A stretch of DNA of 64,000 nucleotides, from contig NADL03000683.1 in NCBI GenBank assembly GCA_002205965.3, positions 806,001 to 870,000 of the forward strand. The letters are read 5' to 3'. Source of the DNA: Kappaphycus alvarezii. Taxonomy: Eukaryota > Rhodophyta > Florideophyceae > Gigartinales > Solieriaceae. The notes below the pieces were generated by a model, which saw nothing but the letters and a program-made list of their open reading frames with translations, was not told where the DNA came from and searched no databases. The position numbers were made by a program, and so were the translations under genes. Positions within the stretch are counted from its first letter, which is position 1, and each line of letters begins with the position of its first letter. Positions 1 through 10,742 of the stretch are shown here, piece by piece.

Positions 1-427
1 CTCTAGAGGTTCAAGGTTTACACACTCTCAAGCGATGGAAATCAAATAAAGCATCTTTTTTGATTTTAAAGCATATTTTAACGAAAAAAAATGAAAAAAA
101 TAGTTTTAATACCCCTAAAATATATACTTGTAATATTTACTATCACTGTTTGAGAACATAGAAAACTAATTTCTAGATATTTTTAAGGAAAAATATGTGC
201 ATTACCGGGTGATAAGCTTCCACTAAATTATGTTAATATTATATGAGTTTGATTTCTGGAGCATCACATTTCATTTTTGCGATGTCCTTGATTGCTTCAA
301 CACACAGACGAAAAAATCCAGATATTTACTTTATAAGTATGGCATATATAAAAGAAAGAAATCCTCCCACAAAACTAAGAGAAATAATTTAGAATTCTTC
401 TATAATCAAGTTGAAAATATCTAGCAA

Positions 428-934
428 GTGTCTCCTTTTGTGCAAAGAGTTATAATGTCCATGACGAGACTCCCCAGAAGTATTCATGTAGGAATTGAAA
501 ACAATAATCAATACATTTCGAGATTTTTGTATTACAAAGGATATGAAAACCAGTCTTCCCCAATTTACATGTTCGATTTCTTAGATTCAATAAATGAGGT
601 TGTAAGGCGTAGGAAAGAGGGGGGGCTTAAAAAGGAACTAGCAAAAGAATATGAACAAATAGGATATGACACAAGTATTGAAAGCTATATACCAGTAATA
701 TTAAACCCAAAAAATGGTTTGATAGATACACTCGAAGGTCTTCATGTAAAGGTTTTCCCCCATGTTGTTACAGATATTCCCGAAACAAGTTCAGCTTCGT
801 CATACTTACCCGTGCATGAAGGGGAATTGCTTATGAAACCTAACGGTCAATCTTACAAACCAAAGAAAGATAGTTTTGTACGACGTAGTAGAGGGTGGTC
901 CGTATATCGCGGAGAAAATTGGATGCGCATATAG
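428..934 (+). CDS. Hypothetical 168-aa reading frame, copy 1
   Basis: I do not recognise this protein. The frame can be read from GTG at 428; the first ATG is at 455 and would give 159 residues. The composition is mixed and protein-like, with a basic, possibly helical stretch at residues 59-78 and a basic C-terminus rich in Lys, Arg and Ser. I see no signal peptide or membrane segment. The 64 codons before it (230-424) are open in the same frame and are separated from it only by a TAG (422-424) and one CAA codon. The whole could therefore be a 233-residue frame broken by one stop, or an exon with an acceptor near 424. Three more in-frame stops follow soon after 934. The second copy differs by one residue, Gly66 to Arg. 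It may equally be a chance frame or a decayed transposon gene. Confidence 0.35.
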   Translation: MSPFVQRVIMSMTRLPRSIHVGIENNNQYISRFLYYKGYENQSSPIYMFDFLDSINEVVRRRKEGGLKKELAKEYEQIGYDTSIESYIPVILNPKNGLIDTLEGLHVKVFPHVVTDIPETSSASSYLPVHEGELLMKPNGQSYKPKKDSFVRRSRGWSVYRGENWMRI

Positions 935-3900
935 GAAAAATAATTGTGGATTTAGTGAGCTCTGATCGATAGTACTAGACGAAAATAACATCCTTTGATC
1001 TTTCTTACTATTGAAAAATATGAAAGGATACTAATTTATTCTTCATTTGAATCATATCCGAATTTTAGGAGAATGTACGAAATTTTATAGACAACATACA
1101 AACTGAGATAAAATTACGATGTAATTAGAAATTTTCAAAAAGTTCTGTTTCACTAAACATTATGTATCAACATTAAGAGTTTAACAATATAAACTAATAA
1201 TAATCAAAGATCACCTATCAAACAGTTATTGGTCGGAAAGCTGGTTAAATAGATAAATTGGTAAATTTATATCTGATAAAAATAAAATAACGCAAATGAC
1301 TCCCAGTTGAACCTCTACAAGAAAATTAATTCGGTAGCGAAATGTCTCTTAAGTGTTTTTGAGTTCCTCTTCCTATTTTAAAATTGATATAATATCTCAA
1401 ACCATGGACAGAAAATAATTTTATCGCTTCACATTTGACAGCAACATTAATAGGTTCCTGAATACTGCATTATAAAAGCAATGTTCAAGAATAAATATTA
1501 ATTTCAACGCACAAATCCTGATCCAATATGATGTTTGTATTTATTTTGTTAGTTAGGAAGATTGATAGTTTTCATTCAAATATTAAACCAAGAATTATCT
1601 TTGGAATAACTCAATTACACAACATGTGTTAATGTCACGGTTTGGAAACTAACTGCTAATTTTAAGGAAATTCCTTCATGTATTAGCAGCGTTTAAAAGC
1701 ATTACAAGACGTCATGGGTCGTTTATTTCAGTTTTCATTTAAAGATAATTTATATAGTTCAAATGCATAGAAATCGATTCCGCATCGATTTGTAACCGCT
1801 CCTGAATGGTGATCTTTTCTTCATGTGGTTAAATATTTATTAATGAACTAATTGTGTCTATTTTATTAATATTCATAGAGTAGTGGTTTTTAAGCTACAA
1901 AAATACTACAAATGGGTCAAATATGCAGATTTGGTGCAATTTCAAAGCAAAAAAATTCAATGAGGAACTTAAAGCTTAGAGATTTAAAATGTAGCTTAGC
2001 TATCGTTCAAAAGAAGCTTACATACAAATAAATGCGTAAATTGGTATTTAAGACTGCCAGCGATCCTTCGTTTCCAGAATTTACCGTTGATGAACATATT
2101 AATTTTATAAAGATACATGCGATATAGCGGTTCTACTCCAGGAACTGTTCTTGTTGTGGTATAAAATATCTAGTTTAGACTGAATAAAGAAATCAATTAA
2201 TATATAGATAAAATATCTTCTTTTCTATATGCAACATCTAATAGAAAAGCGTTACTATAAGTCATTAAAATCTTTTATGCCATCAAATGTATAATTTTCC
2301 AACGAGAATGTTATTTATTTCAATAATTCTTTTCTGTAGAAAATATAATTAACACTAGGAGTACGGAAATTTTTGCCTCATTTTTCAAATTTTGATTGCA
2401 TTTCTAAATTCTATTTTCCTTTTTTAAGATTTACAAAACTACATTATCCGTTTAATTCGCATCATTTTTGTTCAAGTCTTAATTTTCGTTAAAGTTTTAA
2501 AGAGTATGGAAGGTGTGGCATTTAATGCAAAAAATAGAAAAGCCTCATATCACTAGAAAATTGATATATTCCGCGCTGGATCAATCTTTTTTGGCATTCA
2601 AGGTCTACTGCACTCTTTCCACGTTGTCATTGGCATATTATGGACGACTTCATCAAGAATATAAATCGTTTGAACACAACGCATGCTAATCATACCTATT
2701 TTCAAGCCCGATATAGTAAAACATTTTCTCGCAGATCTTTTTCCATCTCTTCATCTCACTGTTAAGACCATTACTGAAGTATATTGGTTTGAAAAGTTCC
2801 AAATGTTAAAAAGTTTTGAACAGTAAGGAAGTGAAGTAACTTCAATGAAATTTGATATACCTTAATGTTTCTCCCTGCTATATCTCTGCAGAGGACCTCT
2901 ACATTTTGCAAAAGAAAATATGCATACTTGCATGCAGATCTCTCCAACACTTCAGTAGAAATCACAGCGAACCATTTCTGTCAGAGCTCTTGAGCTTCCG
3001 CTAGTGTCTATATGCCATTTTTCTGTAACGTTACGGTATGTCATAGCAGTCTTGAAAGTTTCTTTTGCTACCAGACACTCCCATGCAACGCTTTTCGCAA
3101 AATAATGTCAGAGTGTCCAAATACTGAAATTTTCTTTTTATGCTTATTTAAACTCCGCCTAAAGATAGTAAAGTAGAAGGGTTTTAAAGAACCCTTACTT
3201 TCTTTACCCAATTACTCGCGCACTCAACCAAGCTTACAAAAAGCCCTGCAATAAGTAAGAAGTAAAAATTTCTTCTCGTTACTTACCATTTCTGGTTGGC
3301 ACTTTTACAGAATAAAAGGTGTGTTGCTAACGACTCTGACCCTTATTGGTCAAAAAGATTTCATCTAAATGATATTAAAGAAGGGGCAAAAATGATTGTA
3401 CTATTTTCTATAAAATAATGCTTACTTCTCAGCTTTTCTTTTCAACTTGTCGACCAAAGCTAATTTATTTTTAGACTTCTTATGTTTTCTACTGTTACGT
3501 ATATAAACCCGACTTCCTGAAGTATGCTATTTGCACCATATTATTATATAATTTTTGTATTCTTTCCCCAGTATTAGAATAATGCTCCTGAATTCTAACT
3601 GAATACATTAATAATCTATGAATAATATTTTCCACTTTTTTTAGCTGGGGAAGATCTAGCTCGCTTTCAGTATCCTTTTTCTGCTTGTAGTTCTGAATCC
3701 ATATCTAGCTAATGTTTTGTACAGACATCATCTTATACCATAGTCGAGTCTATAAATGACTGTTTATATATATATATGTACGGTATAATTTTTTGTAGTA
3801 GTTGAGCAAACCCTGGATTTGCTCGAAGCAGACTAGCCTGCTAAAACTTTGCGATATTTAAAGTTATGAAATTAAAAGTGCAGAAAATAATGGAATATTT

Positions 3901-5000
3901 TTGATTTTATTCGAACTTTCGAGGAACCTCTCCTTGCTAAACCAATTACTACTTTTGCTAACCATAGTGATTCAAGGATTACAGCGGTTCAATGTACATA
4001 CAAAATTATTTCCTTTACTATTTCTATACATGGGAATATTTCAGATAGTTGAGGTTCAATATATTGCTCTGATTGCAGTTATATTCTTTCGGTCATCAGT
4101 AGCGAGCGATTTATTATTCTGCTGCTTTATAAAAAGCCGAGTTGAAATTATTTTGCTGTTCATATACTATGGTTTAACTATAAAGTTCTTATAGGACCGG
4201 AAGTAAGACGATGTCTGTTTCGCCGAATCTTAAAACGTTACCAAAACGAGGAACTCTCCCGTAGAAAAATTTTGAAGGAATCAATTTTTGTAATTTTCCT
4301 TTAAATTGGCATTACAAGTATATTTCCTGTAGGAATTGGGCCAGTTTAACATTTAGCTTAAGTTACCCTATGTACAATTCATAATTTCTCAACTTACTAT
4401 CTTGGTCATAAGAAAACGTACAGAGTATCAGTTTCTTGGGCTCCAGTTCCATTAAAAAAAATTTTAGTGCAGGTAACCGCTCGGAATTGTATTTATCAAC
4501 TGTGTTACGATTTACTTTAAAAATATTGCGGCTTGTAAGCGGAAACTTCATCTTTCAACTGGAGGTCCGAAAATTGGGTGCGCAAAAACTAAAAGAAAAT
4601 TTGAAAGCGCCGTAGATGGGCCGAAGCTGAGCCGAAGCTGCACCGAATATGCGGAAAATTTCTCCTCAGTTCAGGTGAGTTGATTCTCGGGAATGGAACT
4701 GCGTTTCTGGACTCATAGCCTGAAAAGGTAAGAGGGAATGTGTAGGGTGGAAAAGAATACCAATTAGTGGTTTCACATATGGTCGTTACTTTGATCGATC
4801 TCTATTCGTATGGAGACTTGAGTTGAAACTAGATACTTATATTAATTTGGAAATTGTGTGGCCAGCTGGTAGCCGACTGATAGCCGTCGGCTACATGATC
4901 GATTAACTGACATTATATGCATGTGATCTTCATGCGCAGTACATTGTTAAGTTATGTGATAGCCGATACCCCAATTGTAATTTTGTGAAGCTGTATCACA
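935..5000. other. AT-rich stretch without a recognisable gene
   Basis: About 4 kb of AT-rich DNA with stops in all frames. I see no conserved protein motif. Small structures include an imperfect hairpin at 3168-3207, a short TA run near 3765, a hydrophobic 97-codon frame at 3901-4194 that I judge spurious, an 11-bp tandem duplication at 4620-4641, and an 8-bp-arm hairpin at 4870-4893. The same sequence recurs at 10743-14808. Confidence 0.6.
3168..3207. repeat. Imperfect hairpin in copy 1
   Basis: The arms begin gtaaag and run through gaagggtt on the left. They are mirrored by aaccctta and ctttac on the right around a six-base loop, with a two-base length difference between arms. The same structure lies at 12976-13015. 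No role can be assigned. Confidence 0.6.
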
Positions 5001-5420
5001 CTTGAACTTGAAGAGCTGTACCTCTGTATTGCTCTACTACTGTGAACAAAAAACTTTCGCCTACCAAAAGAAGTTCTATTTCTTACCGGCTTCCAAATAT
5101 TTCCCCGAAGTCGGATACCATACCTTTACCTATCTACGCTATCCTTTACTGGGCCTGCTCTACCATATGTAGAGACGAAATAACAGAAAAGCAAACGCCT
5201 TTACCTATTTAACGGCTCGCTACTGTTGCTTCGAAACCGGAAGACATAACACGCACCTGTCTATTGTATGCTACACTGGGCCGGCTCTACATAACGTTGG
5301 CTCAGAAAAACTGATAACCAACAGTCGTTCTATTTCCTGTTGGCACCCAACTGTTGCTCCAAAGCCGAATCCATGACTTGTACATATCATCGGTACTATA
5401 TACTGGGACAAATCTATTTA
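5000..5420. repeat. Degenerate tandem repeat, 127-bp period, copy 1
   Basis: Three diverged units follow each other with a period of exactly 127 bp. The motif actgggcc/actgggac has its GGG at 5151, 5278 and 5405. The motif ttctattt is at 5074 and again at 5328, which is two periods. The motif gctctac also recurs at 5031, 5157 and about 5284, which suggests a partial fourth unit on the left. The units are clearly related but well below full identity. The array lies about 500 bp upstream of a retroelement C-terminal remnant. It could be a small satellite or the repeated 5' leader of an element; subrepeats are common in non-LTR leaders. The assignment to an element is inference. Confidence 0.75.
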
Positions 5421-5560
5421 CACTCCTTTCCCTGTGAAGTCCGATTACTCAGTCCGTGATCATAGCTTGACTAAGCGTTTGTGGAGGGGTTGTTTATAAA
5501 TTAGTATACCAGATAGCTATATCTGCTAGACTAGCTATTCTATCTCAACATCAATATCTC

Positions 5561-5600
5561 AACAAATTAACAAATCAACAAATCAACAGGTTAACGAACC
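5561..5600. repeat. Short tandem repeat, 8-bp unit
   Basis: Five consecutive 8-bp units: aacaaatt, aacaaatc, aacaaatc, aacaggtt, aacgaacc. The first three are near-perfect and the last two degenerate. The same array lies at 15369-15408 in the second long-repeat copy. Confidence 0.8.
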
Positions 5601-5918
5601 AAAAATTGTCAGACTTAAGTGTGTTCTTCCCAAAATCACACCTGAATCCAATTCCAACAGCTTTTCATATGCCAGGTCCCATTACAGTAGACGCTGCTGT
5701 ACCCATTTCAATCTGCATTGGCCGCGGCCGCATCGCCTAGATGCGCTCAAAATAGAAAAATGAAATCAGCGCATGTGCGACATACGCATTGCCTTTGCTT
5801 ATCAATAAAGGCTCCCATCGCAGGTGGTCGACCTCTTGTATGTCTTTTAGTATTATCTAGCCCAGTGTAATTTGATTACAGAGGAAAAAATCGCAGGAGA
5901 CATTAGCAGACGCAATCC

Positions 5919-6543
5919 ATGCGGCAGTTCAAGAGCGAACTCCTCTTGGGGGTTTTAGGAGGCAGACTTTTCGCGCGTCTATGGTCCTTTCTGGTGCTAA
6001 AGAATGGGTGTACTGTAACTCATGCCCTGGACTCCAAACAAGAAATGAGCTCTCCAGTTCTCGGTGTGGCTTCAATACCAATGTCAAATCCCGCTTTTTC
6101 ACCCTGGCCCACCGTGCTCGAGAGATAATTGCCCGGATACACTAGATATTCACTGCTACCACCTCATACACTATTCGCATGGAGATCATAGAGTCAACAG
6201 GCGTAGTTTACAACTTAGTCTCCTAGCGAAAAATCTTGCAAGAGCTGCTCACCCAACCGCCGTCGAGCTGCACGACTGCCTCCCCGCACAATACCGGACA
6301 TCTGAGCAATGGGAACCAACGGATAGGGATCAATTTCTTGATGTCACCTTCGTGAATCCCGTTGCTCCCTCAAATAGGAGATTGAGTACCTTAAATCCGA
6401 TTTCCTCTCTGAAGGCTGCGCGAAACGCTAAGCAAAGAAGATATAAATCTTTTATCGCGACCTCTATCAGAGCTAGGCTCGTGCCTGTGCAAGTATTCAC
6501 TCTTGGAGTCTGGCACCGGGATTCATGTGCGGGTGCTAAATAA
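5919..6543 (+). pseudogene. C-terminal remnant of a non-LTR-type reverse transcriptase protein (family C)
   Basis: The frame at 6064-6543 (159 codons) resembles the extreme C-terminus of non-LTR-type retroelement proteins. A Cys/His cluster, CPDTLDIHCYH, lies at residues 23-33 where such proteins carry a CxxC...LD..GDHA knuckle. It is followed by HGDHRVNRRS with basic helices, then FLDVTFVNP at 91-99 (nuclease-like D-V-T strand). An A-x-x-A-K-x-x-x-Y-K helix at 119-128 and PVQVFTLGVW at 141-150 complete the pattern. Residues before 6064 seem to continue in other frames from 5919, which indicates frameshifts. No RT domain is present nearby, so the copy is 5' truncated or decayed. Its relation to families A and B further right is one of type only, not of close sequence. 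Confidence 0.6.
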
Positions 6544-9500
6544 GGTGGTAAGTAACGTGGCCGTGAAGGCAATGAATACCTAAAGAAAAGTTCGTAGGGT
6601 TTTGATGCAAAGGTACGGTTAAAAGGCCGTCATTTGCAACGCAGTCTGCTTATTTTCTCGTCTTGAGGGCGGCTATTATGGAGCTTAGTTTCTCCCTCAG
6701 TACCATGTCGAAATGACCTTGTGCGTCAATCGTGGTTGTTTGAAGTAATCCAATATTTAATTTAATAAATCTTCCAACACTGAAATACCACACCACTCCA
6801 CCCTTAGCTTTTCTTGCAGATAAATATACGTACTCACGCAGGTGCCTTCAGTATATAGACAATAGTACTTTAACGGTTCCGAACCAGACTTAAGTCCATT
6901 TTTGTCTCATGATTATCCTCACTCCTCTTCTTCAAAAACCTTCCCTCTTCCTCTTCAGTGCGGACCAGCTCAATGGCCACCTACTTCTGCCTCGATTTAT
7001 CGTCCGTCTATTTTGACAAACCGTCTTGTAGTCAACTTGCTCCATACCCTGACAAAAAAACTTGAGATAATCGAGATATATTTACACTTCACGTCCATTC
7101 CGATCGTTTTAGTCAGTGGAACAACGAAGAAAAGGGGTTCCACCGCAGATGAGACAGGGGCTATCAAAGATCTAGTTGATAGTACAATAGATTCAGTTGG
7201 TATTAATGATGGAGAGGTCGGGTAATTATGTCAGAGATTTCATTCGTCCTTAACTTACATTGACTTTTCAATAGCCTACTACTTCATGAACAAAGGTAAG
7301 AATCACGGCGCAGGACTACTTCTAAACAATTGATTTTAAAGATGATTTATAAGTAAACTATTGCGTCATACAAGACCAAAAAGAGGAAACTATCAAGGAA
7401 GGTGATTGGATGGTGAAAGTAAACTATTTCAGTAAATTGAGAAAAGCATTGAAAAAATGAGTGAGCAAGATCGATCATATTTGCAACAGGATAAATAATC
7501 TCTTCCGAGTGAATTAAGTTTATTCTTGATAAAAGCCGAGATTTGTTCCGTCCCTGTGCATGAAATCAAACTGATGCTTCATTATACAGTTAAAATTATT
7601 TTTAAAGAGTCAACCACACATTTTTACCTTTAATCCTGTACTGACAACAACAAAAGTGTACCGCAATGAAATCCAATAGCTACTCTAAATATTTCACATA
7701 TACTCCGATATATTTTTTAAAGTTCTGTGAATAAAATACCTAATGCTTTTTCAGGGCTTCAGATACATAATAGCGTGAAAAAGAAACCATTTTAGATAAA
7801 TCTGATGATCGAGTAATTTATACGAGTGTATCATCGACATTTAATCTTTTTTAAAACAGTTCTACAAATTGTTTTACGAAAAAATGGGGAAGCTTTTGAT
7901 TCGAGTGGATCGCTATCACGGAATTTTTCTTTGATTTTTCCACTTTTATTACCGAGAGAAAGAACTGCTAGAACATATGTAGAATTTTGTTTTATTTCTT
8001 TTCCATAATTAGAGTAAGAAGCATCTGGCTCAGGACTTTTCAGTTATAAACTACATATGCGATATTTTTCTTTGATAAGTATTAATCACGTACATGACCG
8101 AGAAGATGGAAAAACTTGAAGTTGTTGCATGCATTTAGCAATAGACTTCGAGAGTGAGGAGCTTTTTTTCTATGTAAAATTTGAAAGGAATATTTGTTGA
8201 CGTGAGAAAACTAGGTAGACCTCCTTTACAATTCATTTAAAAGGTATGATTTCCTGTGAAAAAATGGGCATTGGGGTTCAATATAACAAGAAATGGTTTT
8301 TGCTTCCGGAAGATTCGTAAATAATTTAATTTTTGGGTGATAAGGATGATCTAAAATTAATGTTCCTGTCTACAGTAATCCAATATGTCATCATTTAAAC
8401 ATCTATAACACCGATAGACTGATTTTTGCATGATTTTGTCATCACTTGAGCACATTTTTGTGTTAATAGGCTCCGGATGTAGGAAAATAAAAAAAGCTCA
8501 AGAACAAAGGAATAATTCTAGACTCTGACAGCTTATTAACAAAAAAGGTGTAAGCGCTCCCATACATGAAGAGTAAATATTTGGAGCTAATAAATAAACT
8601 GAAAAGGCTTTAGAGAACAATTTTAGTTCCTGCAGATAAACAGATAGATGATAAAGAAAATTAGTCAGAAAAAAATTATTCATATTGAAGTATTTAAATT
8701 TTTTAATTTTTGAGGGAGAAAACGTGAAATATTATGGTGGAAGAATGACATGTTGCAAAAACGTTTTTAATTAAGAACTATTTAAAAATGAAGGGTTTAA
8801 ATATTAGTGATAGATTGAAATGAATTTATCCTTATATAACAGAGGCGAGCACGTAAAGTTTACGGAACGTGGTACATGAGAGAGGAAGTATATTCTGGTT
8901 CATATATTTCTGGTCCTGGTTCAGCATTTTGTTGGACAGGGCTTCCTGTCACCTGATTAAAAAATTTAACAGAATTTTCTAGGCTATTGATATTATTGGG
9001 AATGAATCTAAAAATGAAAATAAATACCTAAGAAGTTTTCTAAGAGGAAAGAAGAAATGAATTTAATTGTTAATGGGGCTTAATACGACTAGTTAACAGC
9101 GAGTGGCGCGACAATTGTTAGCCCTATGAACTTCAATTCAAACTATGTGGCAATAATATCAAAATGAGTCGAAGAGTGTAGCCGACAACTGAAAAGTAGC
9201 TGATGGCCCATTTAAAGGGCATGTTGCATTGTGGGCGACCATCAACGCGGGTATCAGTGTAGGAGAGCGGTCCTCGCCATGGATTGTGTTCCAAGGTTGA
9301 GCTAGCCATTGATCGGGCAACCAACTTGACTTCAGAGAAGGTATCGGAACGAAACACTCTGAGCGTGGAGATGGAAAGGGGAACGGAATGTTCTTAAAAC
9401 GGGAGCAGGCTGTGGAACCTTTCATTCTCGTCCCAATTCACAGGAGATTCGTTAAAGATCTTAAAGATGTTAAAGTTCACCATTTTGGGATGAGAAAGGT

Positions 9501-9808
9501 TCAGAAGTTTCTTTAAGGTAAAATTAAAGTCACCGGAGCGACCCCATGTGCCCGTTACCTTGATATATACCCTCTAATATACTGTTTTGAACGCTTCCAT
9601 TTTCCCTAATATGGCTGTAAATCACGAATTAGAAGCACTTCAGTGCGTTGGGGTTTAAAAAAGAGGTCCTGTTTTCTTAACCTCGTGTTACCGGGATTCA
9701 ATGGCGCGTTCTCTGGCGCAGATGCTGAGAACGCCAATCTGGAAATTGACGTGGTCATTTTCGCGGAGTGTACGCTCGGAGGAAATTCTGGAGTGGACTA
9801 GGGGATCG
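6544..9808. other. Spacer between the two long-repeat copies, no recognisable gene
   Basis: From 6285 this DNA is present only once. From 6544 it is mostly AT-rich with scattered short frames. The frame at 6902-7225 (107 aa) and overlapping minus-strand frames at 9133-9425 look like chance openings in slightly GC-richer DNA. Near the right end (about 9697-9795) a short open stretch reads DVVIFAEC, which faintly recalls an endonuclease strand of non-LTR elements, but it is too short to call. The spacer ends at the palindrome ctctagag (9809-9816) that starts the second copy. Confidence 0.5.
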
Positions 9809-10235
9809 CTCTAGAGGTTCAAGGTTTACACACTCTCAAGCGATGGAAATCAAATAAAGCATCTTTTTTGATTTTAAAGCATATTTTAACGAAAAAAAAT
9901 GAAAAAAATAGTTTTAATACCCCTAAAATATATACTTGTAATATTTACTATCACTGTTTGAGAACATAGAAAACTAATTTCTAGATATTTTTAAGGAAAA
10001 CTATGTGCATTACCGGGTGATAAGCTTCCACTAAATTATGTTAATATTATATGAGTTTGATTTCTGGAGCATCACATTTCATTTTTGCGATGTCCTTGAT
10101 TGCTTCAACACACAGACGAAAAAATCCAGATATTTACTTTATAAGTATGGCATATATAAAAGAAAGAAATCCTCCCACAAAACTAAGAGAAATAATTTAG
10201 AATTCTTCTATAATCAAGTTGAAAATATCTAGCAA

Positions 10236-10742
10236 GTGTCTCCTTTTGTGCAAAGAGTTATAATGTCCATGACGAGACTCCCCAGAAGTATTCATGTAGG
10301 AATTGAAAACAATAATCAATACATTTCGAGATTTTTGTATTACAAAGGATATGAAAACCAGTCTTCCCCAATTTACATGTTCGATTTCTTAGATTCAATA
10401 AATGAGGTTGTAAGGCGTAGGAAAGAGGGGAGGCTTAAAAAGGAACTAGCAAAAGAATATGAACAAATAGGATATGACACAAGTATTGAAAGCTATATAC
10501 CAGTAATATTAAACCCAAAAAATGGTTTGATAGATACACTCGAAGGTCTTCATGTAAAGGTTTTCCCCCATGTTGTTACAGATATTCCCGAAACAAGTTC
10601 AGCTTCGTCATACTTACCCGTGCATGAAGGGGAATTGCTTATGAAACCTAACGGTCAATCTTACAAACCAAAGAAAGATAGTTTTGTACGACGTAGTAGA
10701 GGGTGGTCCGTATATCGCGGAGAAAATTGGATGCGCATATAG
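10236..10742 (+). CDS. Hypothetical 168-aa reading frame, copy 2
   Basis: This is the duplicate of the frame at 428-934. It differs only by Gly66 to Arg, from the base change at 10431. The 64 in-frame codons upstream (10038-10232) and the separating TAG are identical. One missense change and no disabling change over 507 bp fits either recent duplication or weak constraint; one difference is too few to tell. The function is unknown. Confidence 0.33.
   Translation: MSPFVQRVIMSMTRLPRSIHVGIENNNQYISRFLYYKGYENQSSPIYMFDFLDSINEVVRRRKEGRLKKELAKEYEQIGYDTSIESYIPVILNPKNGLIDTLEGLHVKVFPHVVTDIPETSSASSYLPVHEGELLMKPNGQSYKPKKDSFVRRSRGWSVYRGENWMRI

Larger units (their letters stand above)
1..6284. repeat. Long direct repeat, copy 1
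   Basis: This segment recurs at 9809-16092 in the same orientation, with a constant offset of 9,808 bp. I found eight single-base differences (193, 623, 1329, 3611, 4561, 5182, 6264 and 6272 in this copy), so identity is about 99.9%; I may have missed some. There are no indels, because every reading frame keeps the same offset. The match ends at 6284, inside a decayed retroelement reading frame. The left limit cannot be seen because the repeat is already in progress at base 1. It could be a recent tandem duplication, part of a longer array with a 9.8-kb period, or two haplotypes joined by an assembler. Confidence 0.97.

Noticed and set aside
3901..4194. Hydrophobic 97-codon frame (also at 13709-14002) as a membrane protein
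   Set aside because: It starts with TTG, its composition is what AT-rich DNA gives by chance (Leu, Ile, Phe), and no motif or homology is visible.
5000..5420. CRISPR array
   Set aside because: The 127-bp units are diverged throughout, with no identical repeats separated by unique spacers, and the context is eukaryotic.
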